A DNA stretch of 64,000 nucleotides from assembly GCA_900099715.1 (NCBI GenBank), contig FMTG01000005.1, positions 123,928 to 187,927 of the forward strand, written 5' to 3'. The position numbers and the translations under genes were made by a program. The stretch comes from Ruminococcaceae bacterium YRB3002. Its GTDB lineage: Bacteria; Bacillota; Clostridia; Saccharofermentanales; Saccharofermentanaceae. The notes under the pieces are model-generated. The model did no database searches and was not told the origin of the DNA. It saw nothing but the letters and a program-made list of their open reading frames with translations. Below, piece after piece: positions 16,460-25,649 of this stretch (its first letter is position 1; the number at the start of each line of letters is the position of its first letter).

Positions 16460-17197
16460 TCATAAGGCTTTTTGCATGGCAAGCATTTTCTCCCAGTCCG
16501 CTTCGGAGATCTCAAGTCTCTCCAGCATATCGGGTCTCTTCTGCCATGTCTCTACAAGCGCGCTTATGCGGTTGTATTCGTCTATCGCGGCCTGATCGCC
16601 GCTCATGAGCACATCGGGGACCTTACGTCCGTGCCACTCCGAAGGCTTTGTGAACTGACGTCCTTCAAGCGTCCCGGACATATGGGACTCATTCATGTAA
16701 GCATCCTCTGACGGCAGCACTCCAGGTATCATACGTGATACACAGTCTATTATGGTAACTGCCGCTATCTCCCCGCCCGTCAGCACATAATCTCCGATGG
16801 ATATCTCCTCATCGCAGATCTCATCGATCACACGTGAATCTATACCCTCGTAATGACCGCAGATGATCAGCAGCGAGTCACGGGAAGCCAGCTCACGGGC
16901 CTTCGCCTGAGTAAGCACAGAACCCTTGGGTGACACATATACAGTATACGGAGCCTTGCCGCCGCGATTGTCAACAACGGACTTCCAGCAGTCATAGACA
17001 GGACCGCACTGCATCAGCATTCCCGTTCCGCCCCCATACATGGTGTCATCGACCTTGCCGTAATCATTAACCGCAAAGTCACGTATGTTAAGACATTCCA
17101 GACTTATTATGCCACGTGTCAGAGCGCGGCCTGTAATGCTCGCCCTGAGGAAGGAATCAACCTGTTCGGGAAACAATGTCTCGACGTAGAAATCCAT
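16460..17197 (-). CDS. trmD: tRNA (guanine-N1-)-methyltransferase
   Basis: 245 residues. Methylates G37 of tRNAs using S-adenosylmethionine and so prevents frameshifting. The trefoil-knot SPOUT motifs are visible: YGGGTGMLMQCGPVY, IICGHYEGIDSRV and GDYVLTGGEIAA, with the C-terminal helix domain of normal length. It is 15 bp downstream of rimM in the conserved rimM-trmD-rplS order. Confidence 0.98.
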   Translation of the reverse strand: MDFYVETLFPEQVDSFLRASITGRALTRGIISLECLNIRDFAVNDYGKVDDTMYGGGTGMLMQCGPVYDCWKSVVDNRGGKAPYTVYVSPKGSVLTQAKARELASRDSLLIICGHYEGIDSRVIDEICDEEISIGDYVLTGGEIAAVTIIDCVSRMIPGVLPSEDAYMNESHMSGTLEGRQFTKPSEWHGRKVPDVLMSGDQAAIDEYNRISALVETWQKRPDMLERLEISEADWEKMLAMQKAL

Positions 17198-17212
17198 AGA
17201 TATCCTGCCAGT

Positions 17213-17743
17213 TTACTCGTAGATCTCGTATAAGCCTTCGGGAAGCCTTACTCTAAACGTTCCGCCCTCCAGATCCACTTCGTAGCAGATTGCGTTCAGA
17301 TATGGGATCAGGAGGTCTTTCTTGCCCTTGCGCTTCACTTCGATAATGTGATTGGCTCCGGTCTCGTAGCAGTCTGATATCCTGCCGAGCGGACCTCTTG
17401 CATCATCGATCACTTCAAGACCGATCAGGTCAACAACGAAGTAGTGACCTTCCGGAAGCTTGACGGCGTTCTCGCGCGTGACAGCGATGAATAGTCCCCT
17501 GTATTCCTCTGCCAGCGTACGGTCATCGAGGCCTTCCAGCTTGATAAGGACCATCTCCTTATCGATCCTGGCGCTCTTCACCACTGCGGGCCTGTCCTGC
17601 TTCGGATCCTTATCAGACTTGCAGAGGAAACAGTCCTTAAGCTTAAGAAAACGGTGCGCATCGTCCGTGATCGGGTAAACCTTAAGTTCCCCGCGGACGC
17701 CGTGCACACCGACGATCTTGCCGATTATTATCAGCCCGTTCAT
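17213..17743 (-). CDS. rimM: Ribosome maturation factor RimM
   Basis: 176 residues. The N-terminal reductase-barrel-like domain begins IIIGKIVGVHGVRGELKVYP, and the PRC-barrel domain follows (EGHYFVVDLIGLEVIDDARG, ANHIIEVKRKGKKDLLIPYL). It assists 30S head assembly, binding S19. A Lys/Asp-rich stretch near residues 40-55 (LCKSDKDPKQDRP) is a small insertion in the first domain. The start overlaps the khpA stop by one base. Confidence 0.96.
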   Translation of the reverse strand: MNGLIIIGKIVGVHGVRGELKVYPITDDAHRFLKLKDCFLCKSDKDPKQDRPAVVKSARIDKEMVLIKLEGLDDRTLAEEYRGLFIAVTRENAVKLPEGHYFVVDLIGLEVIDDARGPLGRISDCYETGANHIIEVKRKGKKDLLIPYLNAICYEVDLEGGTFRVRLPEGLYEIYE

Positions 17744-17970
17744 TATCCTAAGATATCAACAACAACGCGCTTGCCGCTCTTGGCGTACTTAGCCTTCATG
17801 ATCGATCTGATGGCCTGTGCGCGCTTACCGTTCTTGCCGATGATCTTACCCGTGTCCTCGGGAGCCACTGACAACTCGAAGATTACCGTGTTGCCCTTAT
17901 TAGTCTCCTTGACACTTACCTCATCAGGCTTGGTAACAAGCTCTCTAACAATAAAAGTAAGTAGATCCAT
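17743..17970 (-). CDS. khpA: KH-domain RNA-binding protein KhpA
   Basis: 75 residues, one KH domain with the RNA-binding GxxG loop (TGKIIGKNGKRAQAIRSIM). KhpA works with KhpB/EloR in Firmicutes and affects cell division and small-RNA regulation. Its place between rpsP and rimM is the standard one. Confidence 0.95.
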   Translation of the reverse strand: MDLLTFIVRELVTKPDEVSVKETNKGNTVIFELSVAPEDTGKIIGKNGKRAQAIRSIMKAKYAKSGKRVVVDILG

Positions 17971-17984
17971 TACTGCACCGCCTA

Positions 17985-18227
17985 TCAGATGATACCCTGC
18001 TTCTTGAGAAGGCCCTTTACTGTATCAGTAGGCTGAGCACCGTTGCTGATCCACTTCTTAGCGGCCTCTTCGTCGATCTTGATCTCAGCAGGATCTGTGA
18101 GAGGGTTGTATGTACCGATCTCCTCGATGAATCTGCCGTCTCTGGGATATCTTGAATCAGCAACTACTACTCTGTAGAAAGGTGCCTTCTTCTTACCCAT
18201 TCTTCTCAAACGAATCTTTACTGCCAT
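17985..18227 (-). CDS. rpsP: 30S ribosomal protein S16
   Basis: 80 residues from the ATG at 18227 ([20 protein letters not shown]), preceded by GGAGGACAG. An ATG five codons earlier is rejected because it lies within that ribosome-binding site. [15 protein letters not shown] is typical of bS16, needed for 30S body assembly. Confidence 0.98.
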   Translation of the reverse strand: MAVKIRLRRMGKKKAPFYRVVVADSRYPRDGRFIEEIGTYNPLTDPAEIKIDEEAAKKWISNGAQPTDTVKGLLKKQGII

Positions 18228-18309
18228 TTTTCTGTCCTCCAAAAAATTAGTTTTTTCTTCTTTTATTTATCACGCTGAATCCCAGCGAAAATAACAACAA
18301 TAACACAAC

Positions 18310-19755
18310 TTATCTTCTGCCCTTCTTTTTCTTGGGCTTCTTCTTGCCCTGGGGCTTGCCGAACCCGAGTCCGCCGCCTCCGAGGCCGCCGAGACCCATG
18401 CCTCCGCCCATACCGCCAAGACCTTTGAGGCCACCCATGCCGCCCATTCCCTTGGGAAGCTTGAGACCACCCTTGCTCATCTGCTTCATGAGCTTAGCGG
18501 ATGTCTCATACTGCTGCATGAGCTTATTAACATCAGATACAGATACACCTGCACCCGCCGCGATCCTCTTACGCCTGCTGGCATCAAGTATCTTGGGGTT
18601 CTTCCTCTCCTTCTTGGTCATGGAAGAGATTATCGCCATGTTGTGATCGATTATGGCGTCATCGATATCATCTTCATTAACCTTGCCTGCGGCACCCGGG
18701 ATCATACCTACGAGATCCTTGAGGGAACCCATCTTCTTCATCTGCTCGAACTGGGAATACAGATCGTTGAGATCGTACTCGTTGTTCATCATACGGCCGA
18801 GCTGCTTCCTGGCTTCTTCCTCATCGACATTGACAGATGCTCTCTCGATAAGCGATATGACATCGCCCATTCCCAGGATCCTGTCAGCCATTCTCTGGGG
18901 ATAGAAAGTCTCGATAGCGTCAACCTTCTCGCCTACACAGATATACTTGATCGGCTTGCCCGTGAGCTTTCTGATAGACAGTGCGGCACCGCCTCTGGCG
19001 TCACCGTCCAGCTTCGTCATGATGAAACCGTCCATACCAATGGCATCTTCGAAGCTCTGAGCCACATTAACTGCTTCCTGACCGATCATGGCATCAACTA
19101 CGAGGAGCTTCTCGGAAGGCTTAACAGAGTTGTTGATCTGCTTCAGCTCTTCCATCATCTCGTCATCTACTACAGTACGTCCTGCAGTATCGATGATCAG
19201 GTAATTGCACAGAAGGTATTTTGCCCTGTCAACAGCATCCCGGGCTATCTTCACCGCATCGGGACACTCGGGATCGATATAACAGTCAACACCTACTCCC
19301 TTGGCGAGGACTTCCAGCTGCCTTGCAGCAGCAGGTCTGTGCACGTCAACAGATGCGACCATAGGCTTCTTGCCGTCCTTCTTGAGGAGCTTGGCGAGCT
19401 TTACTGCCGTTGTGGTCTTACCTGCACCCTGAAGACCATAAAGGATTATGACCGTAAAACCTGAAGGATCTGTCACCAGCTTCGCTTCGCCCGTACCGAG
19501 CAGCTCCACGAGTGACTCTCTTACTATCTTGACTATCTGCTGTCCCGGAGTAAAGGAGCCCTGAACGTCAGCGCCCTTGCACTTCTCCGTCATATCAGCG
19601 ACAAATTCCTTGACTACGCTGTAGTTAACGTCTGCCTCGAGGAGAGCCATACGTATCTCACGCATCATCTCCTTGATATCGTCATCCGTTACGCGTGCCT
19701 TGCCGCGCATCTTGGAAGTTATATTCTGAAGCTTTGTTGACAGGCTCTCGAACAT
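18310..19755 (-). CDS. ffh: Signal recognition particle protein Ffh
   Basis: 481 residues. NG domain: N bundle 1-90, G1 GLQGAGKTTTAVKLA, G3 DTAGR, G4 TKLDGDARGG. M domain about 300-435 with DVNKLMQQYETSAKLMKQMS and methionine-rich helices. The C-terminus is a long Gly/Met-rich then Lys-rich tail (residues about 435-481), longer than in Bacillus Ffh. It binds 4.5S RNA and signal sequences and docks on FtsY. It lies 6 bp downstream of ylxM. Confidence 0.98.
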   Translation of the reverse strand: MFESLSTKLQNITSKMRGKARVTDDDIKEMMREIRMALLEADVNYSVVKEFVADMTEKCKGADVQGSFTPGQQIVKIVRESLVELLGTGEAKLVTDPSGFTVIILYGLQGAGKTTTAVKLAKLLKKDGKKPMVASVDVHRPAAARQLEVLAKGVGVDCYIDPECPDAVKIARDAVDRAKYLLCNYLIIDTAGRTVVDDEMMEELKQINNSVKPSEKLLVVDAMIGQEAVNVAQSFEDAIGMDGFIMTKLDGDARGGAALSIRKLTGKPIKYICVGEKVDAIETFYPQRMADRILGMGDVISLIERASVNVDEEEARKQLGRMMNNEYDLNDLYSQFEQMKKMGSLKDLVGMIPGAAGKVNEDDIDDAIIDHNMAIISSMTKKERKNPKILDASRRKRIAAGAGVSVSDVNKLMQQYETSAKLMKQMSKGGLKLPKGMGGMGGLKGLGGMGGGMGLGGLGGGGLGFGKPQGKKKPKKKKGRR

Positions 19756-19761
19756 TCTCTC

Positions 19762-20082
19762 TTATATCTCCGTCTTCAGCGCCTCGAGCAGTGCCTTAGC
19801 ACCCTCGGGGTCATCGTTGTCTATCAGTTCTATCGCTTCGTTGATTATCGCCATCTGGCCGGAGAACTTGTCTGCCAGGCCCAGTTTGGCCTCATATTCG
19901 CGAAGCTGGTTAAGACCTCTCTTAACCGTATCGTGAACACCCTGTCTCGTGATATTCTCGCTGTCTGCGATCTCCGCAAGAGAGAGATCATCATCAAGAT
20001 AAAGCTCCAGGGTCGTTCTGGTCTTGTCAGTAAGAAGATTGCCGTAAAAATCAAGCAGCAGACTGTCTGTGAATGACTTCAT
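19762..20082 (-). CDS. ylxM: YlxM-family helix-turn-helix protein, SRP-associated
   Basis: 106 residues with a sigma-70 region 4-like HTH (LYLDDDLSLAEIADSENITRQGVHDTVKRG). YlxM is encoded ahead of ffh in most Firmicutes and binds SRP components in Streptococcus. GGGAGGAG precedes the ATG and a consensus promoter lies 30 nt upstream. It is the first gene of the ylxM-ffh-rpsP-khpA-rimM-trmD-rplS operon. Confidence 0.95.
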   Translation of the reverse strand: MKSFTDSLLLDFYGNLLTDKTRTTLELYLDDDLSLAEIADSENITRQGVHDTVKRGLNQLREYEAKLGLADKFSGQMAIINEAIELIDNDDPEGAKALLEALKTEI

Positions 20083-20111
20083 GGCATACTCCTCCCTGTT
20101 GGACCTGAAGC

Positions 20112-20140
20112 ATATTAACAGATGGGAATAATACTGTCAA
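20112..20140 (-). promoter_or_regulatory. Sigma-A promoter of the ylxM-rplS operon
   Basis: On the minus strand: perfect -35 TTGACA (complement of 20135-20140), 17-bp spacer, -10 TAATAT (complement of 20112-20117) with TGn before it. Confidence 0.85.
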
Positions 20141-20146
20141 GTATTT

Positions 20147-21274
20147 TTACTTGTCAGTGCTGTTACGGTCTCTCAGGGTATAATAGCCGCGCTTTGTGCC
20201 GTACTCGAGGTTGCTGACATAAAGTCCCATGTCAACCTTGTCCGTGGGGGCTCTTCCTGCCACGAGTTCGTGCCATCTGTCCCTTCCGGACTGCTTGGAT
20301 GCATACATTGCCATATCGGCCAGATCCACGTGCTTCTCAAGGGGCAGCACACCCTCTGCACCGTCAAAGAAAGGATATTTCACGAATCCGATGGAACAGG
20401 TAACATCCCTGCCCTTGAGCTGACCCATATTAGGCACCTTGATATGATCCCTGAATGCCTGATTGATCTTCTCGGCTATGGGAGCAAAGTCGAACGGATA
20501 CTTCTCACTGTAAACGATAACGAACTCCTCACCGCCGTTCCTCACGACAACTCCCTTATCGCCGACCGTCTCCCTCAGGAGTTTGCCTACGGCCTTCAGG
20601 ACTTCATCACCTGCAGCATGTCCGTAAACGTCATTAACGCTCTTGAAATGGTCGATATCTATCATGAACACGGCATATACGTCAGAGCCGTACATCTTGA
20701 CCTTTGTAGTGCTGGACATACCCTTGGATAGCTTCTGCAGTTCCATGTAGTTCGTCAGCTTGTATGTGAAATACTTGCGGTTAAAGCATCCCGTAAGCTC
20801 ATCCATGTACTTCTCAACAGAGGCGGCATCAACATAAAACTTGACCTGATCCTCCCACGTAATGGCGCTGTCGGGATCCCTGAAGGGCTTGCTGATCTTG
20901 CCGGATACGTAATACTCGGACAGATCGCTCTTTACCAGCCCCGCCAGTTCCTGCTTGATGTCTCTGACAGGACTGAATATCAGCCTCTCGAAAAGCTTGA
21001 CGAACATAGTCGTGATAACGACCGTTGTGATCACAGTGTGCATCACAAAGAACCAGAACAGAGCCACCTGACTCGGTATCATATTCCTGGCTATGAGCGT
21101 CAGAGGCGCCCCCATAAATGACGATGCAACAAGGAAGCCGAGAGTATTAAGGACCGTGGTTACGAGAAAGACGATAATGCCGACAACAAATGTGACATCC
21201 AGCGCCGAAGTCCACAGACCGACGTTGATCATCTTGAAGAACAAGTCCTTGATATAAACCCACACTTTTTTCAT
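20147..21274 (-). CDS. Membrane-bound GGDEF protein, probable diguanylate cyclase
   Basis: 375 residues. Two membrane segments (about 25-55 and 70-95) frame a short outside loop, then a HAMP-like linker and a GGDEF domain from about 150. The active-site motif is GGEEF (residues 247-251) with metal site FMIDIDHFKSVNDVYGHAAGD, so it should convert two GTP to cyclic di-GMP. The ligand-sensing part is only the membrane pair. No RxxD inhibitory site is seen five residues before the motif. The ATG lacks a Shine-Dalgarno, and TGTTATAAT on the minus strand ends 7 nt upstream, so the mRNA is probably leaderless. It is a single-gene unit divergent from pfp. Confidence 0.9.
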   Translation of the reverse strand: MKKVWVYIKDLFFKMINVGLWTSALDVTFVVGIIVFLVTTVLNTLGFLVASSFMGAPLTLIARNMIPSQVALFWFFVMHTVITTVVITTMFVKLFERLIFSPVRDIKQELAGLVKSDLSEYYVSGKISKPFRDPDSAITWEDQVKFYVDAASVEKYMDELTGCFNRKYFTYKLTNYMELQKLSKGMSSTTKVKMYGSDVYAVFMIDIDHFKSVNDVYGHAAGDEVLKAVGKLLRETVGDKGVVVRNGGEEFVIVYSEKYPFDFAPIAEKINQAFRDHIKVPNMGQLKGRDVTCSIGFVKYPFFDGAEGVLPLEKHVDLADMAMYASKQSGRDRWHELVAGRAPTDKVDMGLYVSNLEYGTKRGYYTLRDRNSTDK

Positions 21275-21281
21275 GATGAAG

Positions 21282-21290
21282 ATTATAACA
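21282..21290 (-). promoter_or_regulatory. Extended -10 promoter, leaderless start of the GGDEF gene
   Basis: TGTTATAAT (minus strand), a perfect extended -10, followed by 7 nt and the ATG at 21274. No ribosome-binding site lies between them. Confidence 0.65.
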
Positions 21291-21329
21291 AAAAAACAAT
21301 TTTTAATAAATATATCTTTGCTAATGTGA

Positions 21330-21358
21330 TTTACATTCTCAAAGAAATAATTTACTAT
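21330..21358 (+). promoter_or_regulatory. Promoter of pfp
   Basis: -35 TTTACA (21330-21335), 17-bp spacer, -10 TACTAT (21353-21358). The predicted start near 21365 gives a 45-nt leader containing AAAGGAG. Confidence 0.7.
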
Positions 21359-21410
21359 GTATTTTGTTCAAAAACATGTACACAAAATTTATCATAAAGG
21401 AGTACTCATT

Positions 21411-23069
21411 ATGAACTTATCACCACTTCAGACGGCAAGATACGAGTACAGCCCCAAGCTTCCGGGCATGCTCCGTAACGGCATTTCAGAGATCTGCGTC
21501 AAGGAAGGCGCTCCTACTCAGTCTGTTGCAGATCAGGACAAGATCGCTGCCCTCTTCCCCAACACATACGGCAAGTGCGAGATCACTTTCGAGAAGGGTC
21601 AGAACACTGCTCCCGCCAAGAAGCAGGTTGTCGGTGTTATCCTCTCCGGCGGACAGGCTCCCGGCGGACATAACGTTATCACCGGTCTTTACGATGCTCT
21701 GAAGGCAACAAACAAGGAGAACGTTCTCCTCGGCTTCAAGGGCGGTCCCGACGGACTCCTCAAGAACGACTACGTTGAGTTCGACGATGCATTCATCGAT
21801 GCTTACAGGAACACAGGCGGATTCGATATCATCGGTTCCGGCAGAACAAAGCTCGAGACGGAAGAGCAGTTCAACATCGTTGCAGAGAATGCAAAGAAGA
21901 ACGGTCTCACCGCTATCGTTATCATCGGCGGCGACGATTCCAACACAAACGCAGCTACACTTGCAGAATATATGGCAGCAAAGGGCACAGGCATCCAGGT
22001 AATCGGCTGCCCCAAGACAATCGACGGCGACCTGAAGAATGAGGATATCGAGGCTTCTTTCGGATTCGATACAGCTACAAAGACATACTCAGAGCTCATC
22101 GGCAACATCGAGCGTGACGCTAACTCAGCCAAGAAGTACTGGCACTTCGTTAAGGTCATGGGCCGTTCCGCTTCACACGTTGCTCTGGAGTGCGCTCTCG
22201 AGACACAGCCTAACATCTGCCTCATCGGTGAGGAAGTTGCAGCTAAGAAGATGTCTCTGGCTCAGATCACAAACTACATCGCAGACTCCGTTGCTAACAG
22301 AGCTGCTAACGGCGACAACTTCGGTGTTGCTATCATTCCTGAAGGTATCGTAGAGTTCGTACCTGAGTTCTCCGCACTCATCGCAGAGATCAACGAGCTC
22401 CTGGCCGGCGAAGCTACAGATAAGTTCAATGCACTTCCCACATGGGACGACAAGTATGCATTCATCAAGGCTGGTCTGTCTGAGTCTGCTTTCGCAGTAT
22501 TTGATATCCTTCCTGCTGGCATCCAGCAGCAGCTCTTCCTCGAGCGTGATCCTCACGGCAACGTTCAGGTATCCCTCATCGAGTCTGAGAAGCTCTTCTC
22601 CGAACTCGTTAAGAACGAGCTCAAGAAGCGTAAGGCAGCAGGCACATATAACGGCAAGTTCTCACCCCTCCACCACTTCTTCGGTTATGAGGGCAGATGT
22701 GCATTCCCTTCCAACTTCGACGCAGACTACTGCTACTCACTTGGCTACAACGCATGCATGCTCATCCAGTATGGTTACACAGGTTACCTCTCCAAGGTAT
22801 CCAATATCAGTAAGCCCGCTGAGGAGTGGGTCGCAGGTGGTATGCCTATCACAAAGATGATGAACATCGAGCGTAGGAACGGCGCAGATAAGCCGGTTAT
22901 CCGTAAGGCTCTTGTTGAACTCGACGGCAAGCCCTTCAAGTTCTTCGAGGCTAACCGTGAGAAGTGGGCTGTCGAGACATGCTTCACATATCCCGGTGCT
23001 ATCCAGTACTACGGACCTTCTTCTGTTTGTGACATCACAACAAGGACACTCGCTCTTGAGAAGGGCTGA
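21411..23069 (+). CDS. pfp: Diphosphate-fructose-6-phosphate 1-phosphotransferase (PPi-PFK)
   Basis: 552 residues, the long (plant beta-subunit/Borrelia-like) class. Uses pyrophosphate instead of ATP to make fructose 1,6-bisphosphate, reversibly, in the cytosol. [21 protein letters not shown] and FKGGPDGLL form the phosphate donor site; [17 protein letters not shown], with GGDDS in place of the ATP-type GGDGS, and [10 protein letters not shown], carrying the catalytic TIDGD, are present; [15 protein letters not shown] binds sugar phosphate. The ATG at 21411 has AAAGGAG 10 nt upstream, so the upstream ATG at 21357, inside the promoter, is rejected. Codon use is strongly biased, as for a highly expressed gene. 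The last 216 bp are repeated in diverged form at 25650-25865. Confidence 0.96.
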   Translation: MNLSPLQTARYEYSPKLPGMLRNGISEICVKEGAPTQSVADQDKIAALFPNTYGKCEITFEKGQNTAPAKKQVVGVILSGGQAPGGHNVITGLYDALKATNKENVLLGFKGGPDGLLKNDYVEFDDAFIDAYRNTGGFDIIGSGRTKLETEEQFNIVAENAKKNGLTAIVIIGGDDSNTNAATLAEYMAAKGTGIQVIGCPKTIDGDLKNEDIEASFGFDTATKTYSELIGNIERDANSAKKYWHFVKVMGRSASHVALECALETQPNICLIGEEVAAKKMSLAQITNYIADSVANRAANGDNFGVAIIPEGIVEFVPEFSALIAEINELLAGEATDKFNALPTWDDKYAFIKAGLSESAFAVFDILPAGIQQQLFLERDPHGNVQVSLIESEKLFSELVKNELKKRKAAGTYNGKFSPLHHFFGYEGRCAFPSNFDADYCYSLGYNACMLIQYGYTGYLSKVSNISKPAEEWVAGGMPITKMMNIERRNGADKPVIRKALVELDGKPFKFFEANREKWAVETCFTYPGAIQYYGPSSVCDITTRTLALEKG

Positions 23070-23099
23070 TGATCTGGGATCAGATATCAAGTAAAAGAT

Positions 23100-23130
23100 A
23101 AGGGACTGTCGTAAGGCAGTCCCTTATTAT
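23100..23130 (+). terminator. Terminator after pfp
   Basis: AAGGGACTG and CAGTCCCTT form a 9-bp stem with an 8-nt loop 30 bp after the pfp stop, followed by ATTAT. The U-tract is weak. Confidence 0.7.
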
Positions 23131-23142
23131 CGTTAGCTCATT

Positions 23143-23212
23143 CAGTATATGATGGCATTCAGTATTATCGTCAGTATTGAGAACAAATACTGACACTTAT
23201 ACTGAATCAAAC
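23143..23212. repeat. Nested inverted repeats around CAGTATT
   Basis: GTCAGTATT-7 nt-AATACTGAC is a 9-bp inverted repeat (about 23172-23196), enclosed by ATTCAGTAT (23146 and 23159) and ATACTGAAT (about 23203). It lies between the pfp terminator and the transposase gene and may be part of the inserted segment. I could not identify IS ends. Confidence 0.45.
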
Positions 23213-23234
23213 CCTCTCCTAAGCAAGATCCAGG

Positions 23235-24026
23235 CTACCCCTTCATCCAGTCCTTAGACCTTGATCTGTACTCTTCCGGAGTAAGGTAATTGAGTGTTTT
23301 TTTGATCCGCTTGGTATTGTAATACTTGATATACTTGTGGATCTCACGGCTCAATTCAGCTTTGTCTGTCCATTCACGCGGATATATCAGTTCTTTCTTC
23401 AGCTGCGCAAAGAAACTCTCAGCTACTGCATTATCATAACAGCTTCCTGTCTCTGACATGCTCCTTGTATATCCATATGAATCCAGAAGATCGATATAGT
23501 AATCGGCGCAATAGAACCAGCCCCGGTCAGAATGAAGTATCGGCTTGGCATTCGGGTGCTTGTAGTGAGCAAACCTGACCGTCTTCAACACAGTCCTCAG
23601 ATCTGCCTCATCTGATATGTTATATGCAATAACTTCAGTGTTATAAAGATCAACAATGATCGTCAGGTACAAAGTCAGTTTACCTGTCTTGATCCTGGTC
23701 ATATCTGTTACCCAGATCTCATCACATTCAAAAGCTCTGAACTCACGATTCAGGAGATCCTCACACTTCTTCCCAAAATGCTCGCTATACGTCCCGAAAG
23801 GAGTATCTCCACTATCAGGAGGCGTCTTCGTGTGGCGTTCGCACTTAATATTCTCTTCCTTCATAAGACGCTGAACGAGTTTATGATTTACATGGTATCC
23901 CCTTGCATTCAGTTCGGCGGTTATCCTGCGATAACCATAACTCCTGTAATTATCCTCGAAAATAGAGACTATCTCTTTACGTATAATCTCATAATCGTTT
24001 TGTGCGATACCTTTTGTTCTTCTCAT
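23235..24026 (-). CDS. IS3-family transposase OrfB, N-terminally truncated
   Basis: HTH_21-like segment (EIVSIFEDNYRSYGYRRITA) then an rve integrase core with all three acids: first in FECDEIWVTDMTRI, second in ILHSDRGWFYCADY, third in YDNAVAESFFAQLKKELIYP. The C-terminal RIKKTLNYLTPEEY is typical. The start of OrfB ahead of the HTH_21 part, and OrfA, are missing: upstream lie only short GCACCCCTT repeats and then the end of the CAP gene. The frame stays open to 24119, but residues before MRRTKG are encoded by those repeats. Probably a remnant that cannot move by itself. Confidence 0.85.
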   Translation of the reverse strand: MRRTKGIAQNDYEIIRKEIVSIFEDNYRSYGYRRITAELNARGYHVNHKLVQRLMKEENIKCERHTKTPPDSGDTPFGTYSEHFGKKCEDLLNREFRAFECDEIWVTDMTRIKTGKLTLYLTIIVDLYNTEVIAYNISDEADLRTVLKTVRFAHYKHPNAKPILHSDRGWFYCADYYIDLLDSYGYTRSMSETGSCYDNAVAESFFAQLKKELIYPREWTDKAELSREIHKYIKYYNTKRIKKTLNYLTPEEYRSRSKDWMKG

Positions 24027-24032
24027 AAAGGT

Positions 24033-24118
24033 GGAGGGCAAATTGCCAAGGGGTGCATATCGGCAAGGGGTGCATATCGATAAAAAGGGTGCACACCGAT
24101 AAGGGGTGCGCACCACCA
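24033..24118 (-). repeat. Short direct repeats (GCACCCCTT)
   Basis: On the minus strand GCACCCCTT or GCACCCTTTT recurs four times at 18-20 bp steps, interleaved with CGATAT or CGGTGT. It sits exactly where the missing part of the IS3 element should be and may mark the recombination that truncated it. Confidence 0.5.
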
Positions 24119-24129
24119 TTCAGATATAT

Positions 24130-25530
24130 TTAACTTATATTGTCCTGAGAAATATAATCTTCATCGGATGTATAGGAATTAGGAGTTGCTGTAGGAGCTA
24201 CATAACCTGATGCGGGAGGAGTACCAGTATTAGCGCCGCGTGTACCAAAAACAGCATAAGTTTTTCCGCCTTCCACATAAATTCCTATACCGCAGTTATG
24301 ACTAGCGCATGTTGATTTTGTTAAACCAGTATTTAAAAGATTATAATGTGTAGTTGAATTCTTCCAAGCAGTAACAATCTGACTTGCAGATTTATTACCG
24401 TCGCCTTCATAAATACATTCAGAGCCCATAGAATTTCCACTTGCAGAAGTATGTGAAAAATTAGATACTATCTCTTTACAACGAGTATGAGCACGATCTC
24501 TAGCTGTACTATCCATGACAACCGGCACATAGTATTCTTTTTTAATACTTACTGCTTCTGCTTTTCTGATATTATTGATCAGAGTAACAGCTTCATCTTC
24601 AGCATCGGTCTTAAAATAACCAGTAGGGTCCGGTTCTTCAGGGTCTGGTTCCGGTCTCGTGATAATATGGCCTTCACTATCAAGTTCATATTCGCCAACC
24701 TCAGTATCGTGAAGCATCATGCCCTTGACGTCAAGAAAGTACTTCTGACCGCCATATACGATCCAGCCGGTATAGGCTGCACCGCTTGATGCCAGATAGT
24801 ACCATTCGCCGTTATACTTCTGCCAGCCGGTGAGCATTGCTCCACTTCCGTTGAACAGATAGTACTTACCGCCAATGGATACACTGCCTGTTGCCATTAC
24901 TCCATCGCTTCCGAAGTAGTACCAGGTGCTGCCGCTCTTAAACCAGGTGCTTACTTTTGCTGCGCCGGAGGAATTAAGGTAATACCATTTGTTCTCGTAC
25001 TGCTTCCAACCGGTAGCCATAGCGCCGCTGCTGTTGAAGATGTAGTAGGATCCGCCAATGCTCTGAAGGCCGGTGAGCATCTCGCCATTGCTGTTGAAGT
25101 AGTACCATTTCTTGCTTATCTTCTGCCAGCCCGTCTTCATGGCGCCTGAAGAAGCGAAGTAATACCAGGTCCCGCTGATCTGCTGCCATCCGGTGAGCAT
25201 AACTCCGCTTGAATTCATGTAGTATACGGCACCGCTGATCTTAGCAAAGCCTTTGATATAAATGCCAGAACTGTCCTTACAGTACCACTTACCACTCTTC
25301 TTCACCCAAGTGACACTGCTGTAGGAAGTAAAAGATACTGCAGCGTTATTAGCAAGATCGATCGCTATCTCTTCTGTCGTTCTGCCATTCTCCAATTCAC
25401 CTTCGATATAGGCGATCTCTTCTTCAGAGATATCTACAGCGCCCTCAGGCCTTACATCACTCTCATCAGCAAAACACAGAGATGAGCACCCCATAACAAC
25501 AGCAAGTACAAATGCAGTAAACTTGATCAT
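24130..25530 (-). CDS. Secreted CAP-domain protein with cell-wall-binding repeats
   Basis: 466 residues. Signal peptide 1-21 (MIKFTAFVLAVVMGCSSLCFA). Residues about 70-290 hold ten or so 20-residue choline-binding-like repeats (WYYFNSNGEMLTGWQKI pattern) that anchor proteins to the wall. A Pro/Glu linker (EPDPEEPDP) precedes a CAP/SCP-PR1 domain (about 305-430: INNIRKAEA, RDRAHTRCKEIVSNFSHT, GECIYEG-like, CGIGIYVEGGKTYAVFGTRG). CAP proteins are extracellular, of varied function. The gene lies between the two copies of the pfp 3' end and uses more A/T-rich codons than pfp at its 3' end, consistent with acquired DNA. GGAGGCC precedes the ATG. Confidence 0.88.
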   Translation of the reverse strand: MIKFTAFVLAVVMGCSSLCFADESDVRPEGAVDISEEEIAYIEGELENGRTTEEIAIDLANNAAVSFTSYSSVTWVKKSGKWYCKDSSGIYIKGFAKISGAVYYMNSSGVMLTGWQQISGTWYYFASSGAMKTGWQKISKKWYYFNSNGEMLTGLQSIGGSYYIFNSSGAMATGWKQYENKWYYLNSSGAAKVSTWFKSGSTWYYFGSDGVMATGSVSIGGKYYLFNGSGAMLTGWQKYNGEWYYLASSGAAYTGWIVYGGQKYFLDVKGMMLHDTEVGEYELDSEGHIITRPEPDPEEPDPTGYFKTDAEDEAVTLINNIRKAEAVSIKKEYYVPVVMDSTARDRAHTRCKEIVSNFSHTSASGNSMGSECIYEGDGNKSASQIVTAWKNSTTHYNLLNTGLTKSTCASHNCGIGIYVEGGKTYAVFGTRGANTGTPPASGYVAPTATPNSYTSDEDYISQDNIS

Positions 25531-25576
25531 ACTGGCCTCCGATCACAAACATAATTCATCCTATGCGTATATATGT

Positions 25577-25585
25577 AGTATAGCA
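25577..25585 (-). promoter_or_regulatory. Extended -10 promoter of the CAP gene
   Basis: TGCTATACT on the minus strand, about 47 nt upstream of the ATG at 25530. Confidence 0.5.
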
Positions 25586-25649
25586 CGGTTTTTTGCAGGA
25601 CGCTCGTCACTAGATTTATCTAAGTATCAATGATCTGGCGTTTTTATAC

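Noticed and set aside
18643..19464. 273-residue plus-strand ORF opposite ffh
   Set aside because: Antisense shadow of a clear ffh gene; composition is biased by the reverse of conserved codons and no family pattern is visible.
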